Under the pieces are notes generated by a model that saw only the letters and a list, made by a program, of their open reading frames with translations, had not been told where the DNA came from and ran no database searches. Position numbers and translations under genes: made by a program. This document shows, in pieces, positions 15,840-23,602 of a DNA stretch of 64,000 nucleotides (positions within the stretch are counted from its first letter, which is position 1; the number at the start of each line of letters is the position of its first letter). Source of the DNA: GCA-2683135 sp964507445 (lineage in GTDB: Bacteria > Planctomycetota > GCA-002687715). Location of the stretch: assembly GCA_964507445.1 (NCBI GenBank), contig CAZDQF010000010.1, positions 113,237 to 177,236 on the forward strand, given 5' to 3'.

Positions 15840-18098
15840 TCAGTACTCCAGGTCGCCGTTGTGGCGCTGGAAGTAGCCGAGGATGAGGCCGGCGGAGATC
15901 TCCGAGTACCCGAACTCGGAGATCAGGCGCTCCACCAGGTTGCGGGCAGCCTTCTGCCGATCCTTGTCCAGCTGGTCCATGCCGCCGGAGAACGCCAGCA
16001 GGGCGTCATCCACCAGCCCCACGATGCGGTCATGACGCTCGGTGAAGTAGGACCGCTCGAGGGCGTCGAAGTGATCCTGGAACAGGTGCTCGTAGACGAT
16101 GGGGCTGTCCGGATTGGAGAGACGGAAGGCGGCGATCTTGCTCATGAGCTCGCCGCGGAACTCCTCATGGTCGTCCTGAACCGTCAGCCGCTCCTCCACG
16201 CCCCGCATGAGCTTCTCATCCGGCGGCTCCGGATCACCTGTCTGGGCGTTGATGACCTTCTCGTTCGTCCCGAAGGCGATGACGTGGCGCATGTAGTCGG
16301 AGAAGAGGCGGTCGTACTCCGTCTCATCGACGAAGTCAGAGGCCTTCTGGATCTCGAACGCGACGTGCTTCAGGTACTCACGCCGCACCATGTCGATGGC
16401 GCCCCGAGGGTCGTGGTACTCGCCGTCCTCCTCGATGCGCAGGAAGCTGTAGAGGCTCGGGTCCTCGATCAGGCGAGGCAGGCCGTCGAAGATGTCCACG
16501 GGGGTGATGCACTCGCGGTCACACTCCACCGCGATGTCCGTCAGCAGCGCCATCATCTCCCGGGGTGAAGCGCCGCGACGCCCCTCGTAGGCGGCGTCCG
16601 CGTGGCCCTCGAACTCCTCCTCCATCCCATCGAACTCGGCGGCCAGAACGGGGATGTGGCCGCGCAGCAGCTTCGCCTCTTCCTGGTTCATGCCGGCCGG
16701 GATCTCCCCGCGCTCGTAGAGCCGGGCCTTCTGGATCGGCGAGAGCTTCTTGATCAGCCGCGCGATGGGCCCCTGATAGGCCCGCGGCTGCGGGCGCCTG
16801 AGCCGGGTGAGCACCGCCCAGAGAGCGGCGGTGATGGCGGTGTGAGGCGCGACCTCCCGTCCGCCGCACACCTGCTCGAGGTGGCGGCCGTAGATGTGCG
16901 CTTCCTTCTTGTACTCCCGCAGGTACGGGACCCGGACCAGCTCGAAGCGGCCCTTGAAGCTGGTGAAGCTGGGGTCTCGCTTGAACGCCACGAGGAACTT
17001 CTCGTTGGTGGTCCCGCACAACACCTGGTTGAGGGAGAGGCGCAGGCCGTTGAGGTTCACGTAGCCCCGCTCCGCCGTCGTCAGCAGGTACTTGTTCGCC
17101 TCCAGGTTGCGCTTGAGGAAATCCGAGTACTCGACGATGCCGCCGTTGGAGTCCACCAGGTCACCCTGCGCCTCGATCAGGAGCTCGTGCATCAGCACGG
17201 CCGGGAGGCCCGACATCTGGGCGTGCCCGAGGACTCGGGTGTTGGCGTCGATGGTGGTCTGGGGCTCGATGGTCACGCAACCGGTGCGGTAGCGGTGGGA
17301 GATGTAATAGCGCTCAATCCGGACATGCTTGATCACCTGGCGCCAGTCCCCCTCATAGGACTTGAGCAGGGTCTCGTAGATGACACGGTTCTTGGGCGAG
17401 AGGTCTCCCTGGAGGATGAACGGGTTCCAGCGGAAGCGCCGCCGCTCCTCCTCCGAGGCCTCATCCAGGGCCTGCTCGATGAACTCCGCGCGGCGCTGCT
17501 TGGGCAGCAGGAAGAACGGCGGGTCCTTGAGCTCGTCAGGCACCCGGGAGGAGATCAGGGAATCGTCGATGTGGGCGTAGGAGTCATCGTCCAGGTGCTC
17601 GTCATCGGCGCCGAATCCGAGAGCCTCCCGCTGCTTGGCGTCACAGAAGATCCAGGAGAACCTGAACAGCGGGCCCTCCTCCGTACGGGAGTAGCACTCC
17701 AGGCCGGTGTTCAGCGCCTCGACGATGGAGCTCTTGGCCGAGCCGTTGGGCCCGTGAAGCAGCACGAAGCGGTCACACTTCCCTCGCTCGACGAACTCCA
17801 CGAAGATCTCCCAGAGCCGGTTCTGCACCGACTCCTGCCCGAACACGAGGCCCTGCCCCGTGTCGTTGGGGTCATCGAACAGGCCCCAACGGATGGTGGA
17901 GCCGCCGATCCCGGGGACCTCGTAACAACCGTGGTGCAGGAACAGGTCGCGCAGGTAGGTCGGGGCGTTGCGCGTCAGCGAGTAGGGCTGCTCCGCCAAC
18001 AGCTCCATGTACTCCCCGAAGGAGAGCACCGCGTTCTTGCGCCGGAACAACTCCTTCGAGCCGTCACCGATCTCATTGATGACCTGTTCGAGATCCAT
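15840..18098 (-). CDS. prkA: PrkA-type serine protein kinase with AAA+ domain
   Basis: 752 aa, about 100 longer than E. coli YeaG. The N-terminal signature is MELLAEQPYSLTRNAPTYLRD; the AAA+ Walker A loop is LLHGPNGSAKSS. The C-terminal part carries the PrkA kinase-like region (TPVDIFDGLPRLIEDP and following helices). PrkA proteins act in stress, stationary phase or sporulation signalling and usually sit beside a YeaH/YhbH VWA protein and SpoVR; neither is here. GGAG precedes the ATG by about 7 nt. Confidence 0.92.
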   Translation of the reverse strand: MDLEQVINEIGDGSKELFRRKNAVLSFGEYMELLAEQPYSLTRNAPTYLRDLFLHHGCYEVPGIGGSTIRWGLFDDPNDTGQGLVFGQESVQNRLWEIFVEFVERGKCDRFVLLHGPNGSAKSSIVEALNTGLECYSRTEEGPLFRFSWIFCDAKQREALGFGADDEHLDDDSYAHIDDSLISSRVPDELKDPPFFLLPKQRRAEFIEQALDEASEEERRRFRWNPFILQGDLSPKNRVIYETLLKSYEGDWRQVIKHVRIERYYISHRYRTGCVTIEPQTTIDANTRVLGHAQMSGLPAVLMHELLIEAQGDLVDSNGGIVEYSDFLKRNLEANKYLLTTAERGYVNLNGLRLSLNQVLCGTTNEKFLVAFKRDPSFTSFKGRFELVRVPYLREYKKEAHIYGRHLEQVCGGREVAPHTAITAALWAVLTRLRRPQPRAYQGPIARLIKKLSPIQKARLYERGEIPAGMNQEEAKLLRGHIPVLAAEFDGMEEEFEGHADAAYEGRRGASPREMMALLTDIAVECDRECITPVDIFDGLPRLIEDPSLYSFLRIEEDGEYHDPRGAIDMVRREYLKHVAFEIQKASDFVDETEYDRLFSDYMRHVIAFGTNEKVINAQTGDPEPPDEKLMRGVEERLTVQDDHEEFRGELMSKIAAFRLSNPDSPIVYEHLFQDHFDALERSYFTERHDRIVGLVDDALLAFSGGMDQLDKDRQKAARNLVERLISEFGYSEISAGLILGYFQRHNGDLEY

Positions 18099-18253
18099 GG
18101 GTCGCTCCAGAGCCCGAAGTCGGCTCCCCGGGACACTCTATCCCAGTACGGCAGCCGAATCGGCAGATCCCTCGGCCGATCATGGGCGCTCCAACCTGCG
18201 CGCGCGCGGAGCTTCAATGCGCGCGGGCGGGGCAGCGCGTCGGTGCCGGCGCC

Positions 18254-18287
18254 CAAAAGAAGAGGGGCGTCACGATGGACGCCCCTC
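18254..18287 (-). terminator. Intrinsic terminator of tRNA-Glu
   Basis: Perfect 10-bp stem (18262-18271 with 18278-18287), 6-nt loop, then TTCTTTT on the minus strand. It begins 7 nt after the 3' end of tRNA-Glu. Confidence 0.85.
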
Positions 18288-18293
18288 CGGTTG

Positions 18294-18368
18294 TGACCCC
18301 GACGGGATTTGAACCCGTGTTACCAGGATGAAAACCTGGTGTCCTGGACCTGGCTAGACGACGGGGCC
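18294..18368 (-). tRNA. tRNA-Glu (anticodon TTC)
   Basis: 75 nt. The acceptor stem GGCCCCG pairs with CGGGGTC (one G-U). Anticodon arm CCAGG-TTTTCAT-CCTGG gives anticodon TTC. T arm ACGGG-TTCAAAT-CCCGT. CCA is not encoded. An intrinsic terminator follows directly. Confidence 0.97.
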
Positions 18369-18440
18369 GCCGACGAGGAAAGTTATCAGGGCGCGGCCCG
18401 GAGACAACCTGACGACACCCGGAACCAGCCCGGACCCTGG

Positions 18441-18446
18441 TATTCT
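18441..18446 (+). promoter_or_regulatory. Putative -10 box TATTCT for the gene at 18453
   Basis: TATTCT then 6 nt then ATG; no ribosome-binding site between. Leaderless arrangement inferred. Confidence 0.4.
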
Positions 18447-18452
18447 CGACCC

Positions 18453-18698
18453 ATGAACGACCGCTGGGCGTCGACCGCGTTCCTCATGATCCTGGTGCTG
18501 GGGTTCGTCTCCGCCCTCGAGGAGTTCGATCTGGGGGCCGGGCTGATGATCCTGGCCATGCTGGTGGCCCCTTTCTCCATCCTCATCATCTTCGCTACCC
18601 GCGGCGGACTGAGGACCACCCGGGGGTGGGATCGGGACGACGGGCCGAACCGGATTCCACCGGCGGAACGACGTGACTGGGGCACGCGGGGTCGCTAA
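18453..18698 (+). CDS. Small two-helix membrane protein
   Basis: 81 aa. Two hydrophobic stretches are seen (residues 6-22 TAFLMILVLGFVSALEE and 27-47 GLMILAMLVAPFSILIIFA), then a positively charged cytosolic tail rich in Arg and Asp. No family recognised. The start at 18453 avoids overlap with tRNA-Glu on the other strand and is placed by the TATTCT box 6 nt upstream. The downstream glutaminyl-cyclase gene is 9 bp away but appears to have its own promoter. Confidence 0.65.
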   Translation: MNDRWASTAFLMILVLGFVSALEEFDLGAGLMILAMLVAPFSILIIFATRGGLRTTRGWDRDDGPNRIPPAERRDWGTRGR

Positions 18699-18701
18699 CC
18701 T
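18696..18701 (+). promoter_or_regulatory. Putative -10 box TAACCT for glutaminyl cyclase
   Basis: TAACCT, overlapping the stop of the previous gene, 6 nt before the ATG at 18708. This supports 18708 over the internal ATG at 18753. Confidence 0.4.
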
Positions 18702-18707
18702 TCCCCC

Positions 18708-19670
18708 ATGGGGACCCCGAACCACGACCACCCACGAGGACGCGAACACACCATGAATGCTCCCGCCCCCCGCCGCCGGTCCCATCCGGGCGGCTCCGTT
18801 CCCGGACCACGCAGGTGCGGGCTGGTGATCGTGGCCATGGCCACGATCCTGGCCTCCGGCTGCGGCGGCGACCCCGTGAACCTGACCTGGACCGTGAACG
18901 CCTCCTTCCCCCACCAGGAGGAAGGGGCCTACACCCAGGGGCTGGAGTTCTACAAGGGGTTCCTGCTCGAAGGCACAGGGAACACCAACGAATCCGATTG
19001 GCGGATCGTCAACCTGGACACCGGCGAGGTGTGCTATCGACACGGGATCCCCTCCGGGTTCTTCGGCGAGGGGATCACCGTGATGAACGACCGGCTCTAT
19101 CAGGTCACCTGGCGGGACCGGGTGGGCTTGGAGTACGACCTCTCCGGGCTGGGCCTCGATGCCCTGGATCCCGCCACCGTCAAGCCCTCCGACTTCGAGG
19201 GCAAGCGGGCTCGCGCCAAGCAACGGTACAAGTACCGCGGAGAAGGTTGGGGCCTCACCAACGACGGCACCCACCTGATCATGTCCACCGGCAACAAGGA
19301 CGGGAAGCTCCACTTCTTCGACGCCGACTTCAAGCCGGCCAAGACGCTGGTGGTCAAGGACGAGGACGGCGACCCCGTGCCCCGGATCAACGAGCTCGAG
19401 TTCGTGGACGGTCACATCTGGGCCAACATCTTCCAGACGAACTTCATCATCAAGATCGACGCCAGCAGCGGCCAGGTGGTGGGGCGCGCCGATATGACGG
19501 AGCTGCTCAGCGAGGAAGAGCGCGCGACCCTCGCGGAGCGGGACCGGAAGGCCGGGTCCAAGGGCTACGTCCTGAACGGCATCGCCCGCGACCCGGCCAC
19601 GGGGAAGATGTACGTGACCGGCAAGAACTGGCCGAAGATCTTCCAGGTCTCGTTTGCGGACAAGCCCTGA
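18708..19670 (+). CDS. Glutaminyl-peptide cyclotransferase, lipoprotein (Glu_cyclase_2)
   Basis: 320 aa. It has a basic N-terminal extension, then a hydrophobic segment ending in a lipobox (ATILASGCGGD), so the protein is probably lipid-anchored. The mature part shows family hallmarks: GAYTQGLEFYKGFLLEGTG, SGFFGEGITVMNDRLYQVTW, GEGWGLTNDGTHLIMSTG and LNGIARDPATGKMYVTGKNW. Family members are five-bladed propellers that convert N-terminal Gln to pyroglutamate on exported peptides. The natural substrates here are unknown. A start at 18753 would give a shorter, more usual signal peptide. Confidence 0.88.
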   Translation: MGTPNHDHPRGREHTMNAPAPRRRSHPGGSVPGPRRCGLVIVAMATILASGCGGDPVNLTWTVNASFPHQEEGAYTQGLEFYKGFLLEGTGNTNESDWRIVNLDTGEVCYRHGIPSGFFGEGITVMNDRLYQVTWRDRVGLEYDLSGLGLDALDPATVKPSDFEGKRARAKQRYKYRGEGWGLTNDGTHLIMSTGNKDGKLHFFDADFKPAKTLVVKDEDGDPVPRINELEFVDGHIWANIFQTNFIIKIDASSGQVVGRADMTELLSEEERATLAERDRKAGSKGYVLNGIARDPATGKMYVTGKNWPKIFQVSFADKP

Positions 19671-19671
19671 G

Positions 19672-20355
19672 TCAGCGTCCGCCCAGCGCCTCGAGCAAGC
19701 CTCCCGACGACCCGCTCGGGGTGCTGATCTCTACCGAATCCCCCGTGATCGGCGCCCGGATGGTCGGGTTCGACCAGAGGTGATCATTCACCACGAGGCA
19801 AAGTGAACGACCGACGAACTCTGCGGTGAACGCCTCGAACGCCTCGCGACGAGCGGGCCTCAGCCTGAGCACGACAACGGAGCCTGCCATCGTCGCCCAC
19901 TCCACATCCTGCTCGGTGAAACCGGTCCGACCGCGATACCAGTGATCCGGGACATAGACCCACCCCCCCTCTCGATCCGCCCCCGCTCCCGGCGCCCACG
20001 GCTTCCAGAACACCGGCAAGGGGCGACCACGGATATCCCTCAACTGATAGAAGCGCCCGTCCTCGTAGCCACCCTCCCGCCCGCGCCCGTACTTGATAGC
20101 GTCCTGGCGCTGTGCCTCCGCCGCCGCCTGGTCGAAGCGGAACGTGTCGGCGGTGCCGTCGTCATTGGGGATGCTCAGGGAGAGCCCGGGATCACCAGGA
20201 CCTGCCACATCCCCCAGGCCGATGAAGAAGCGCAGCTTGGCGGTGGGCGCGACGCGCTCCTCGACCTCATCCCCATCGCAAGCCGACAGCCCCGCCAGCG
20301 ACCCCAGCACGAAGGCGAACCCCACCGCCGCCATGACTTGACTCGAGTTCCTCAT
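19672..20355 (-). CDS. Lipoprotein with a stand-alone SecD P1-head-like domain
   Basis: 227 aa. The signal peptide ends in a lipobox (LGSLAGLSACDGD). The C-terminal 80 residues resemble the periplasmic P1 head subdomain of SecD: GFTEQDVEWATMAGS, VVVLRLRPARREAFEAFTAEFVG, CLVVNDHLWSNPTIRAPITGDSVEIS. In SecD this domain contacts translocating chains; none of SecD's TM helices are here. The ATG is chosen for GGAGAGG about 8 nt upstream and for the lipoprotein signal. It converges with the glutaminyl cyclase gene with a 1-bp gap. Confidence 0.78.
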   Translation of the reverse strand: MRNSSQVMAAVGFAFVLGSLAGLSACDGDEVEERVAPTAKLRFFIGLGDVAGPGDPGLSLSIPNDDGTADTFRFDQAAAEAQRQDAIKYGRGREGGYEDGRFYQLRDIRGRPLPVFWKPWAPGAGADREGGWVYVPDHWYRGRTGFTEQDVEWATMAGSVVVLRLRPARREAFEAFTAEFVGRSLCLVVNDHLWSNPTIRAPITGDSVEISTPSGSSGGLLEALGGR

Positions 20356-20414
20356 GACACCCCCCTCTCCACGAGTTGCACTGGCCCGCGACCATACCAG
20401 CCGCGGACCGCGGC

Positions 20415-22130
20415 TCACTGCACCACCAACCTCACCGCCTGTGACAGGGAGATCCCGGACAGGGTGGCCGGCGAGACGATGATCATCTGCGCGGAGACCC
20501 CCTGAGGAACGGGAAAGACGAAGTTGGTGAGGGTCAGGTTCTGGAACGGCGGGCTCGTCTGCATGACGTTGAACCAGGTCCCGGCGTTCGGGTCCGTCAG
20601 GTCCAGGTTGACGATCTGCCCGTCCGCCGAGAGCAGGGCTCCCGCGTTCCGAGGGATCAACGGCGCCACGCCGTAACCCAGGTCCCAGGCGTTGCCCTGC
20701 AGGAAGCTGAAGAAGGTGATGGTGTTGGGGGCCCCGACGGTGGTCGTCACCGAGGCCGGCGTGAACTGCGTACCGCTCACCGTATTCACGTCGAGGGACG
20801 CCAGCACCGAGTTGGTCTGGTATTGGGGAATGGGCGGCGGCGTCGCCTGCAAGGCCGCGTGCAGGTTGATGCGGGCGCCGGAGACGGTGAGGCCGCTCCA
20901 CGGACTCAGCACGTCCGCGTTGTTCATCAACAAACTGATGACCGCGGTGTGGCTCAACTGCGGATTCTGTGCGCGGATCAGGGCGACGCACCCGGCCGCC
21001 ATGGGGGCGGAGAAGGAGGTCCCGGAGGCATAGGAGTAACCGCCCGTGCGGGTGGTGGTGCGGATGTCCTCACCGGGAGCGGCGATGTCGACGCTGATGG
21101 CGCCGTAGTCGGAGAAGGAAGCCCGCCCGTCACCGTTCTGGCTGGCGGCGATGACAAAGAGGTTGTCCTCCGTGAACTCCGCCGGCACATCCAGGTTGCC
21201 CCCCTCGATGCTGCCCCCGCCGTTCCCCGCCGAGTTGGTGATGACCACGCCGGCGGCCTGGCATGCCTGCACCGCCGTGAGCATGGTGGCCTGAGCCGCC
21301 TGGGAGTACCCGGAGCTGAAGTTCAGCACGGCCACCCCGTGGGCGGCGGCGTACTGGAACGCCGCCGCGGAGAGGGCCACCTGGGGGATGGTGTCCCCGT
21401 CCTTGAGCACCATGACGGTGGACTGCCAGCACACGCCGGCGCCGCCGATGCCGTTGTTGCCGGTCATGCTGCACACGCCCGTGACGTTGGTGCCGTGGCC
21501 GTCGTTGTCTTCCGGGTTGTTGTCGTTGCCGAGGAAATCCCACCCGTTGACGTCGTCCACGAGGCCGTTGCCGTCGTCATCGATGCCGTTCACCGGATCC
21601 GCCGGGTTCACCCAGATGTTCCCGACCAGATCCGCGTGGTTCATCAGACAACCTGAGTCCACCACGGCGATGATGGCGGCGGAGGCGTCCGTGCGAATGC
21701 ACCAGGCCTCCGGAGCGTCGATGTCGGCGTCGTTCACGCCCGGGGTGCCCTGGATGTTCTGCCCCGTGTTGTTGAGGCCCCAGCAGTTGGCGAACTCGGT
21801 GTCGTTGGGGATCACCGGCCCGGTGCCGCCGACCCGCCAGCCGTAGTAATTGGGGTGCGCGAAGAGCACTTGAGGCTCGGCCGCCAACGCCTCTCCACGG
21901 GCCTCCAGGTCCTGCCAGTCACCGGGGCAATCGAGCCACCACATGCGCAGCAGGGTGTAGTGCATGCGCACGGACATGCCACGAGCCTCCAGGTACCGAC
22001 GCTGCTCCTGGTCGTCCAACGCCGGGTCCATGCGGACCAGGAGCTGCCCGGGGACGAACGCTTCCTGAGCGACGCCCAGCCCCGCGAGCAGGACGGTCAC
22101 CGAGAGGGCGATCTTGATGATTTCAGACAT
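20415..22130 (-). CDS. Secreted subtilisin-like serine protease (S8) with C-terminal domain
   Basis: 571 aa. Signal peptide (MSEIIKIALSVTVLLAGLGVAQ), then a short propeptide-like region (residues 25-90, FVPGQLLVRMDPALDD). The catalytic domain follows: Asp in IIAVVDSGCLMNHADL, His in DGHGTNVTGVCS, oxyanion Asn in TNSAGNGGG and Ser in SGTSFSAPMAAG. Calcium-type Asp/Asn-rich loops (NGIDDDGNGLVDDVNG) sit between Asp and His. The last 138 residues form a beta-rich domain also found in the MAM protein at 29788. GAGGAGG precedes the ATG at 22130. Likely role: extracellular protein degradation. Confidence 0.93.
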   Translation of the reverse strand: MSEIIKIALSVTVLLAGLGVAQEAFVPGQLLVRMDPALDDQEQRRYLEARGMSVRMHYTLLRMWWLDCPGDWQDLEARGEALAAEPQVLFAHPNYYGWRVGGTGPVIPNDTEFANCWGLNNTGQNIQGTPGVNDADIDAPEAWCIRTDASAAIIAVVDSGCLMNHADLVGNIWVNPADPVNGIDDDGNGLVDDVNGWDFLGNDNNPEDNDGHGTNVTGVCSMTGNNGIGGAGVCWQSTVMVLKDGDTIPQVALSAAAFQYAAAHGVAVLNFSSGYSQAAQATMLTAVQACQAAGVVITNSAGNGGGSIEGGNLDVPAEFTEDNLFVIAASQNGDGRASFSDYGAISVDIAAPGEDIRTTTRTGGYSYASGTSFSAPMAAGCVALIRAQNPQLSHTAVISLLMNNADVLSPWSGLTVSGARINLHAALQATPPPIPQYQTNSVLASLDVNTVSGTQFTPASVTTTVGAPNTITFFSFLQGNAWDLGYGVAPLIPRNAGALLSADGQIVNLDLTDPNAGTWFNVMQTSPPFQNLTLTNFVFPVPQGVSAQMIIVSPATLSGISLSQAVRLVVQ

Positions 22131-22213
22131 GGGCCGTGGTCCTCCTCTACCTTTCCCAGGATACACACGAGGAGACCGCTATTCGGTCAAAAGAACCGTT
22201 GCTGCGCGCGTCC

Positions 22214-23602
22214 TCAGGAAATCACGTCGCGCAGGACCCGCCCGTGGACGTCCGTGAGGCGCCGGTCGATGCCGTCCTGCCGCACCGTGAGCTGCTCGTG
22301 ATCGATCCCAAGGAGGTGCAACACGGTGGCGTGAACGTCGTAACCCGTGCAGGTGTCGTCCACGGCCCTGAAGGACCACCGGTCCGTGGCACCGTAGCTC
22401 ACGCCTCCCTTGACGCCCCCGCCACACATCCAGCTGGTGAACCCGAACGGGTTGTGGTCGCGCCCCTTCGCACCCTGGCTGCACGGCATGCGCCCGAACT
22501 CCGTCGTCCACAGGATGATGGTGTCGTCCAGCATCCCGCGTCGCTTCAGGTCCTTGATGAGGCCGGCGATGGGACGATCCGTGGCGTACCCCAGCTCCCC
22601 ATGGTCCCGCTTCAGGTCCTCGTGGGAGTCCCAGTTGCGCCTGGGGTGTCCGTTGTCCGCTCCAGACCAGACCTGGACGAACCGCACCCCTCGCTCCAGC
22701 AGCCGCCGGGTGAGCAGGCAATTGCGGGCCATCTCCGCCGTGGGCTGGTGATCCAGTCCGTACAGGTGCCTCACGTGCTCCGGCTCGCCCCTGAGGTCGA
22801 GCACCTCCGGAGCGGCCAGCTGCAATCGGGCCGCCAGCTCATAGGAGGCGATGCGGGCGTCGAGACGATCGTCGCCGGGCCGCCGCGTCCGGTGACGGGT
22901 GTTCAACTCCCGGAGCAACGACCGCCCCGCGGCGTCGGCCTGGGCTCCGACGGATGCGGGCGGCTGGAGATCCGCGATGGGCTCCGCGCGGTCAGGCCGC
23001 ATCATGGTTCCCTGATGCACCGCCGGCAGGAACCCGGCGGCCCAGTTCTTGGGGCCGCAGGGGGCGTAGCCCCGGCTGTCCGGGAGGACCACGTAGGCGG
23101 GCAGGTCATCGCTCATGCTGCCCATGGCGTAGCTCACCCAAGCGCCGACGCTGGGGAAACCGGGCGCCACGAAGCCCGTGGTCTGCAGCAAGGTGGCGGG
23201 GCCATGGACGTTGGATTTGGACGTCATGCCGTGAACGAAGGCGATGTCATCCACGCAGCTGCCGATGTTGGGCAGCAGGTTGCTCACGTGCTTCCCGCAC
23301 TCACCGAAGCGACGGAATCCCCAGGGCGAGGCCATCACCTTGCCCGGCTTGGACTGGAACAGCTCCACCTCTTCCCCGGGATCGAACGCCTGCCCGTTCA
23401 GCTTCTCCAGCGTCGGCTTGTAGTCGAAGAGGTCGCACTGACTGGCAGCCCCGGACATGAAAAACTGGACCACTCGGCGAGCCCGCGGCGCCGGGTGGGT
23501 CTGCCGCCCCATGAGCGCGGCCAGGGCGATGCCCCCCAACCCACCGCCGGAACGCCAGAGCCAGGATCGCCGATCCATGAACTGCTCGTAAGGTCGTCGC
23601 AT
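22214..23602 (-). CDS. DUF1501 domain protein with Tat-like signal
   Basis: 462 aa. The N-terminus carries a twin-arginine-like signal (MDRRSWLWRSGGGLGGIALAALMG). The body shows DUF1501 features, a sulfatase/alkaline-phosphatase-like fold: FFMSGAASQCDLFDYKP, MTSKSNVHGPATLLQTTGF, VWSGADNGHPRRNWDSH, TIILWTTEFGRMPCSQG, GRDHNPFGFTSWMCGGG. Its ATG overlaps the stop of the DUF1549/DUF1553 gene by one base (TGATG). The pair is abundant in Planctomycetota and is thought to act at the cell surface or periplasm on polymers; the reaction is not established. Confidence 0.92.
   Translation of the reverse strand: MRRPYEQFMDRRSWLWRSGGGLGGIALAALMGRQTHPAPRARRVVQFFMSGAASQCDLFDYKPTLEKLNGQAFDPGEEVELFQSKPGKVMASPWGFRRFGECGKHVSNLLPNIGSCVDDIAFVHGMTSKSNVHGPATLLQTTGFVAPGFPSVGAWVSYAMGSMSDDLPAYVVLPDSRGYAPCGPKNWAAGFLPAVHQGTMMRPDRAEPIADLQPPASVGAQADAAGRSLLRELNTRHRTRRPGDDRLDARIASYELAARLQLAAPEVLDLRGEPEHVRHLYGLDHQPTAEMARNCLLTRRLLERGVRFVQVWSGADNGHPRRNWDSHEDLKRDHGELGYATDRPIAGLIKDLKRRGMLDDTIILWTTEFGRMPCSQGAKGRDHNPFGFTSWMCGGGVKGGVSYGATDRWSFRAVDDTCTGYDVHATVLHLLGIDHEQLTVRQDGIDRRLTDVHGRVLRDVIS

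Noticed and set aside
19672..20991. 439-codon frame ending at 19672
   Set aside because: The first 212 codons are a shadow of the subtilase gene; the real start with lipobox and Shine-Dalgarno is at 20355.
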